This document shows, one piece after another, positions 59,241-64,000 of a stretch of 64,000 nucleotides of DNA. This stretch comes from Candidatus Flexifilum breve (GTDB taxonomy: Bacteria > Chloroflexota > Anaerolineae > Aggregatilineales > Phototrophicaceae). The first letter of the stretch is position 1. Each line of letters starts with the position of its first letter. The notes beneath the pieces are model-generated. The model was not told the DNA's origin and did not search any database. It saw only the letters and a program-made list of their open reading frames with translations. A program made the translations under genes and the position numbers. Location of the stretch: contig JADKGC010000005.1 of NCBI GenBank assembly GCA_016717205.1, forward strand, positions 186,001-250,000. The letters run 5' to 3'.

Positions 59241-60086
59241 TCACCTGTCCTCTGGCATCTGTAGGTTCTCCAGTATCTGCGCCGCTTTTTGGGCATACAC
59301 CGAGTCCGGCGGGCATGAATCCACACACCAGCTAAAGCAGGCACCTGCCCGCGTGCGATTTCCGCTTTCCAACAGTGCGTAACCGAGATTCAGCACCGCC
59401 GATGGATTAGGCGGATCGTGCTGCAAGAGCGCTTCAAACACAGCAATCGCTTCTGCTGATCGTCCCGCTGTGTTATAGGCTACACCGAGATTGATCGCTG
59501 CATCGATGAAATCAGGTTCCGCTTGAACGACGACCTCAAGGGCGGTGACCGCGTTCTCAAGCTGCCCCAGATATAGACAGGCGATGCCCGCGTGGTAGCG
59601 GGCAGGCATGAACTGCGGATCGAGCTCCAGCGCGTACTCATAGAGCAGCAGCGCAATCTCCAGTTCGCCGCGCTGGAAATAGCCGACGCCAAGGTTCGTC
59701 GCCGCTTCCGGTGTGTCGGGCGCGATCAACTGAGCGGCGATCTCGAATTCGGCAGCAGCTTCCGCCTCACGACCCTGCTTCAGATACAATAGAGCGAGGT
59801 TGTGATGCGCCTCACCATCGTCGGGCACACGTAACAGGTATTCACCGTACAGGGCAATCGCGTCACCGATATTGTCTTGTAACTGATAGAGGAGCGCGAG
59901 GTTACGATACGGAGGCGCATAATCCTTATCAGCGGCGATGGCATGCCAGTAGGCGGATTCGGCCTCCTCTATTTTTCCTAGGCGTAACAGGGTGTTTCCC
60001 AGTGCGTTCGGCTCTTGCGACTGGGCTTGGCTAAGCAGAGCATCAGAATCTATAGCGCTAATATTTGTCCGCCAATTTGAATTCAT
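59241..60086 (-). CDS. TPR repeat protein
   Basis: 281 residues with about seven tetratricopeptide repeats: ALGNTLLRLGKIEEAESAYW, PPYRNLALLYQLQDNIGDAI, AHHNLALLYLKQGREAEAAA, AATNLGVGYFQRGELEIALL, ARYHAGIACLYLGQLENAVT, AAINLGVAYNTAGRSAEAIA, AVLNLGYALLESGNRTRAGA. No signal peptide. It starts only nine bases after the stop of the large DUF4157 gene. In toxin loci such a place is often taken by an immunity or chaperone protein, which this could be; a general adaptor is the alternative. Confidence 0.85.
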   Translation of the reverse strand: MNSNWRTNISAIDSDALLSQAQSQEPNALGNTLLRLGKIEEAESAYWHAIAADKDYAPPYRNLALLYQLQDNIGDAIALYGEYLLRVPDDGEAHHNLALLYLKQGREAEAAAEFEIAAQLIAPDTPEAATNLGVGYFQRGELEIALLLYEYALELDPQFMPARYHAGIACLYLGQLENAVTALEVVVQAEPDFIDAAINLGVAYNTAGRSAEAIAVFEALLQHDPPNPSAVLNLGYALLESGNRTRAGACFSWCVDSCPPDSVYAQKAAQILENLQMPEDR

Positions 60087-60095
60087 GGCACCGTC

Positions 60096-63000
60096 TCACT
60101 TGTATCTTCGCCGCCAATACTTGGCGCGAATTAGGTTGTAGATGTCACCAAGTGATCGAATTTTACCTTTATACTGAGCCACTTCACCTCGCCAGCTCTG
60201 ATAGCCCGGATCACCAGCAAAGGGATGATATTCAGGATCATCTACCACGCTTTGGTGGAAAGCATGACTGTGTTCATCTAGTGGAGAAAAGAAATCTTGA
60301 TCAGTATGATGCAGTTCAATGAAGTCATCGTTCGGCAAGAATGAAGTCAGCCCCTTGCTCGCACGTTGGCTGTTAGTGCGGCCATTCTTGTCCTTGGATG
60401 ACACATATTTGGGATCAAGTGTCCTTGCGGGAAATTGCTGACCAACAGGATTCGAAAAATCAGAGAGATCCAGCAACTTCCCCTTGAGTATACGTGCATA
60501 ATCTTTTCCATCCTTTTTCGGCGGAATAGCTTTTGCCTTTTGGGGACCATCGTGTTTGCCATCACTTGCGATGTATTTGAAGTCCCAGTCACTGCCTCCA
60601 TCGACAACTTGAATGGACTTAAAGACCTTATGCTGTTTTTTGACCTCAGCGACCTCGGCCTCTAACTCTTTCTTTGTAGTTCCTTCTTCCTGAACTTTGT
60701 TTGAGATTCCGTCCAGCGCTGCTAACCCTTCTTTCAGCTTTTCGTCATGCTCCTTCTCCGCCTTGACCTTCGGATCTTCCTTCTGCTTGGCGTCCTTGAC
60801 GTCCTTATCACTCGGCTTGCCTTTGCCACCCTGCAGCGCTTCCTTCTTCTTCTTGTCACCATCGGTCTGCGCTTTCGGATCGGTGGGAGCCTTTTTGTCC
60901 TTTTTGCCGCCGCCGGGTTGAACCGTGGGTTTAGCCGGACCGGGGTCCGCGCTCGCGCCGGGTTTCGTGCCGCCGCCCTTCGCCGCGCCACCGCCACCTT
61001 GCTGAACGCCCTTGGCGTCACCGTTTTCCTTGAAGTCGGCGGGCTTTTCGAGATTCTCCTTGCCGCTCTTCGGCGGCGCTTTCTCGCGCATGATGTCGGT
61101 CATGAACTTTTCGGAGTCAAATTTCGCCTCAGAGAACGTGACCTGCGGGTATTCTTTTGAGCCGAGCACATAGTCGATGTCCGCACCGATGCCGAACTGC
61201 CCCGGCAGCGGATACTCAAGCTGCCCGAGCGGCCACGTCCATTTTTTGTCGGGCAGCGGCGACCACCACGGGCTGTCCACTTCGACGAACAGATCGCCGC
61301 CGAGCGCCAAAAACGGCTGCGCGGCGAGTTCGGCGTGCCCCTTGATGAACATTTCGCCTTTCTTGCCTTCTTTCGGGTCGGCCTTTTCGCGATAACCGAT
61401 GGTCGGACGTGCGTCGACATATCCCTTGACCCCAGCGATTGCGTTAATCCCCGCGCCTGCTTTGATGGCGTGATCGAGAATCTCCAGGCCGACACCGCCT
61501 TCACCGCGCAGTTTCAGCCCGGCATAGGCGGACATGTTGAACGAGGCGGCTAACTGCAAGTTCTGCATCACATCCGGGTTGGTTGAATACGTCCCGTCGA
61601 TCTCGATCTTGTAAATCTTCGCTGGGCCAATCCGCGCTTCGGCGATCAGCGCGATGTTGGCAAACAGGAAGACGTTTCCGACCACCGGGATGCCATAGGG
61701 TGCGCGGATTTCCACTTTGACCAACTGTTTCGAGTAATCCTGCTGCGCGAATAGTTCTTTTTCGGCGGGCGGCGCGATCTTGCCGATCACCGTGATGTGC
61801 CCCTTACCGTCGATGATCACGGTGGCTGTTCCGGCCATCCAGTCGGTCAGCGCGAATTCCAGCGTGCCGAAGCCCGCAAGCTTGCGCTTTCCGGGTTTGG
61901 GCAACCCATCATCCTCGGCGGGTGCTTTCATCTCGTCAGATTTTGCCTGAATCTTGTCCGCCGCGAGCTTGGTCGTCGCCAGCGTATCCGCAGTTTTCTC
62001 GTCGACGAGCAGCACCGTGACTTCACCGGAGAACTTCTCGTCCTTGTAGCCGACGGTTCCTTGAATATCAGCCACCCCGCCCACGAAATTGGCGTTAAGT
62101 TTGCCGCTGAACTTGGCTAACGCGACCTCGAGTTCCGTCTTGCCGGCGATCACACCCTTTTCGTCGCGCTTCAGATCCAACGTGCCGCCACCAAGCCCCG
62201 GGATGTTGATGTTCGCCTGTCCGCTAAACGTGACCTGTTCGTTATTCAGGCTAAAGTTCGCCGTTCCATCGATGAAACCGCCCAAGGTGATCGGGAAGTT
62301 CTCAACCTCAAATGTCAGGGTGCCATCTTTGAGGCCACCTTTGACGTCCGGTAGTTTGGTGACATCAATGCCCGCCCAACCGAACTCACGGCTGTGTGCC
62401 TTAATCTGGGCCATCAGCGCTTCGGGGTTCGGCGCTGGTTTGCCGTCCATGGAAACTGTGATGTAGCCGCTGATCGCGCTGTCCTTCACCTCGACTGCCA
62501 GCACAGGTTCAACCTTTGCAGCCCGGATAGGATCGAGCGCAGGGTGATTGAGCTGAATTTGCTGTTTCCTTGGCGTGTTGTACTTGTCGCCTTGCTTGGC
62601 AATCTCAATCTCACCGCTGGCCAGCTTGCCAAAGTACACGGGAACTGTCTTTTTGCTGTTTCCAGGGTCTAGCCCCGGCGGCACAACGAACGTTGGCGAC
62701 GCGAGCGACACCCCTTTGCTGCCTGCGCCCGCTTGGGCTGGCGGCGCATCCGCACCCGTAGCGGCAGTAGGCGCGCCGCCCGCTGCCGGGGCACGGTGAA
62801 TAGCTGGCGCTGTGGGCTCTTCATCCGGCGCGGTTCGCTGAACCGGCGCGTCCTGTGCTGCCGCGCGTTCGACATCGGCGGTCTGGCGCGCCGGGTGCTG
62901 ATCTTCGGGTCGCATCCGGCTGATGGTGCCGGGCGCGACCTGTTTACCGGCGCTAATCTGCTGGGCGGCCGATTCGGCTTCGCGCTCCACGCGATCACCC

Positions 63001-63596
63001 GGCTTGCTGACCTGAGGCGCGGTCTGGACATCACCCGCCGGTTTCTCGGCATTGGTGCTCTGTTTGTGTACAGGTTCATCAGCGGTCTCACGGGCAACTG
63101 GCGCGTCCTTCTGCTGGACGGTGTGTGCCAGTTCATGCGCGATCAGATGCTTGCCTTCGGGTTGATCCGGTTGGTAACGTCCTTGCGCGAAATACACATC
63201 CTGTCCGGATGCAAAGGCGTTGGCATTCAATTCGCGGTTCGCGCGATCTGCCTGCGGGTCGGTATGCACCCGCACATCTTTCAAATCGCTGCCCAGCGCT
63301 TTTTCCATCGATACGCGGGTCGGTTCCGGCAGTGGTTGACCGCGCCCGCTCTCGGTCAGTGCCGCTTGCGTCTCGTGACCAACTTGTGAAGCCTCGCCGG
63401 GATCGGTGCGCTTGTCGCGGGCGACCATCCGATTGATGCGCGCATTACCTAATGTGTGCTGCATCTGCCGCATGACCTGAGCGCGACTACGGGCGACGGG
63501 TTCTGGCACAGGTGACTTCTGCGGTGATTGTTTGACCGTCTCCTGCTGCATTGGTTGAACCTGCTCGTGATCGGTGTCTTTTGTCTTGCCCGTCAT
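60096..63596 (-). CDS. DUF4157 protein with C-terminal HNH/LHH nuclease-like domain
   Basis: 1166 residues from the ATG at 63596, overlapping the ATPase stop as ATGA. Residues about 35-60 carry the QMQHTLGNARINRMVAR motif seen before such domains. DUF4157 is at about 87-166 with the zinc-protease-like motif AHELAHTVQQ (His154, Glu155, His158). Then comes a Pro/Ala-rich region, a long beta-rich region at about 310-830 (GTLTFEVENFPITLGGFIDG and similar), a Lys/Gly/Pro-rich linker and a coiled coil. The last 110 residues read DDFIELHHTDQDFFSPLDEH and GYQSWRGEVAQYKGKIRSLG, a fold pattern of HNH/ENDO VII toxins. It is probably an eCIS-delivered nuclease. Confidence 0.8.
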   Translation of the reverse strand: MTGKTKDTDHEQVQPMQQETVKQSPQKSPVPEPVARSRAQVMRQMQHTLGNARINRMVARDKRTDPGEASQVGHETQAALTESGRGQPLPEPTRVSMEKALGSDLKDVRVHTDPQADRANRELNANAFASGQDVYFAQGRYQPDQPEGKHLIAHELAHTVQQKDAPVARETADEPVHKQSTNAEKPAGDVQTAPQVSKPGDRVEREAESAAQQISAGKQVAPGTISRMRPEDQHPARQTADVERAAAQDAPVQRTAPDEEPTAPAIHRAPAAGGAPTAATGADAPPAQAGAGSKGVSLASPTFVVPPGLDPGNSKKTVPVYFGKLASGEIEIAKQGDKYNTPRKQQIQLNHPALDPIRAAKVEPVLAVEVKDSAISGYITVSMDGKPAPNPEALMAQIKAHSREFGWAGIDVTKLPDVKGGLKDGTLTFEVENFPITLGGFIDGTANFSLNNEQVTFSGQANINIPGLGGGTLDLKRDEKGVIAGKTELEVALAKFSGKLNANFVGGVADIQGTVGYKDEKFSGEVTVLLVDEKTADTLATTKLAADKIQAKSDEMKAPAEDDGLPKPGKRKLAGFGTLEFALTDWMAGTATVIIDGKGHITVIGKIAPPAEKELFAQQDYSKQLVKVEIRAPYGIPVVGNVFLFANIALIAEARIGPAKIYKIEIDGTYSTNPDVMQNLQLAASFNMSAYAGLKLRGEGGVGLEILDHAIKAGAGINAIAGVKGYVDARPTIGYREKADPKEGKKGEMFIKGHAELAAQPFLALGGDLFVEVDSPWWSPLPDKKWTWPLGQLEYPLPGQFGIGADIDYVLGSKEYPQVTFSEAKFDSEKFMTDIMREKAPPKSGKENLEKPADFKENGDAKGVQQGGGGAAKGGGTKPGASADPGPAKPTVQPGGGKKDKKAPTDPKAQTDGDKKKKEALQGGKGKPSDKDVKDAKQKEDPKVKAEKEHDEKLKEGLAALDGISNKVQEEGTTKKELEAEVAEVKKQHKVFKSIQVVDGGSDWDFKYIASDGKHDGPQKAKAIPPKKDGKDYARILKGKLLDLSDFSNPVGQQFPARTLDPKYVSSKDKNGRTNSQRASKGLTSFLPNDDFIELHHTDQDFFSPLDEHSHAFHQSVVDDPEYHPFAGDPGYQSWRGEVAQYKGKIRSLGDIYNLIRAKYWRRRYK

Positions 63597-64000
63597 GACA
63601 GAATATCCTCTACCGCCCACTCATAGAAGGGTTCGCCGAAGTCACCTGGCGTAATTGGCTTGCCAAGCTTTTGATATTCCCGTGTCACGCCGGCTATCAG
63701 ATGGCGCAGCCTCAGGCGCAGTTCGCCCCTGCTTTTTTCTCGTTCTTCCAGCGCGCGGATCGCAGCGTCTACGACCACGTTCTTGATGTTGCCGCCCGCC
63801 AATTGGAAGCGGCGCGCCAGCAGCAGCGTCTCATCGTGAAGAAGGGCCGCGCGTTCCTCGGGCGTGAGCGCTGCCAACACCGGATCGAGTAAGTGGCAGA
63901 TGCGCTCGCGTGAAATATCCACCAGCTTTTCCTGAAACTTCGCTTCAAGTGCGGCTTGGTCGAGGAAGCGCCATTTGTCCTCCACCCAAGCGCGGACTTG
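63593..64000 (-). CDS. AAA+ ATPase C-terminus, eCIS-type (partial)
   Basis: The gene enters from the right edge; about 135 codons are visible. ISRERICHLLDPVLAALTPE and LLARRFQLAGGNIKNVVVDA with AIRALEER form the lid region of CDC48-like AAA+ ATPases that accompany eCIS particles, where the GGNI-N motif is sensor 2-adjacent. Walker motifs lie outside. The rest, VTREYQKLGKPITPGDFGEP with FYEWAVEDILS, is a C-terminal extension. It supports reading the right edge as an injection-system locus. Confidence 0.65.
   Translation of the reverse strand, partial: QVRAWVEDKWRFLDQAALEAKFQEKLVDISRERICHLLDPVLAALTPEERAALLHDETLLLARRFQLAGGNIKNVVVDAAIRALEEREKSRGELRLRLRHLIAGVTREYQKLGKPITPGDFGEPFYEWAVEDILS

Noticed and set aside
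1..64000. CRISPR arrays
   Set aside because: No regularly spaced repeats of 24-40 bases were seen.

Overview
The window looks like a piece of chromosome, or of a large replicon, from a GC-rich, free-living bacterium most probably of the phylum Chloroflexota (Anaerolineae-like). This is an inference. It rests on a Chloroflexota-flavoured TPR motif (GWLWLSG) in the ATPase gene at 45446, on CpaF-like ATPases, on an eCIS-type DUF4157 protein, and on many RbsABC-type sugar transporters. No rRNA, tRNA or CRISPR array was seen.

Layout. 1-5800: a redox or nitrosative-stress type cluster with a cytochrome c tail, two ferredoxins (one fused to a cupin), a Crp/Fnr regulator, a DUF2892 protein, an NnrS-like polytopic protein and a VIT1/CCC1 metal transporter. 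Two identical FNR-like boxes and fragments of paralogues lie among them. 6300-12913: a two-component system with a FIST sensor protein, followed by a small membrane protein, a DUF3179 protein and a TlpA-CcdA thiol pair. Paired 11-bp direct repeats precede two of these transcription units. 12914-18645: a plasmid-like replication and partition module (parA, parB, a parS-like palindrome, a TOPRIM primase-helicase). 18817-24167: a graveyard of metabolic genes (MetE-like, aminotransferase, sugar permeases, 2-oxoacid dehydrogenase subunits, rhamnose mutarotase), nearly all frameshifted, truncated or carrying stops. 24164-31001: a sugar ABC transporter with its binding protein, a short-chain dehydrogenase and a lactonase. 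31278-38579: a divergent sugar-acid cluster around an IclR regulator, with an L-fuconate dehydratase-like enzyme, a CoA transferase, two MaoC hydratases, two dehydrogenases and a binding protein without a signal peptide. 38789-41222: a second, deleted copy of the partition module in which the start of parB is fused in frame to the end of a primase.

41479-48392: four co-directional genes, a membrane-anchored pentapeptide-repeat protein followed by three CpaF/VirB11-type ATPases that carry four ATPase modules, with no pilin, TadB/C or secretin gene nearby. The nucleotide-binding and catalytic motifs are lost in a different pattern in each module, so a hetero-oligomeric motor is a reasonable hypothesis. 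This is the best candidate for an undescribed system here. 48824-57683: a second sugar locus with an RbsC/RbsA pair, a binding protein made of two tandem copies, an FAD-linked oxidase, an aldolase, a PfkB kinase and a DeoR regulator. 58549-64000: the edge of what is probably an extracellular contractile injection (eCIS) locus, with a AAA+ ATPase tail, a large DUF4157 protein ending in an HNH/LHH-type nuclease-like domain (a probable injected toxin), a TPR protein and a cupin-like protein.

Three pieces of the same partition/primase module (about 5.9-6.2, 12.9-18.6 and 38.8-41.1 kb) lie in the same orientation. They suggest repeated insertion, duplication and deletion, which may also explain the density of broken genes between them.
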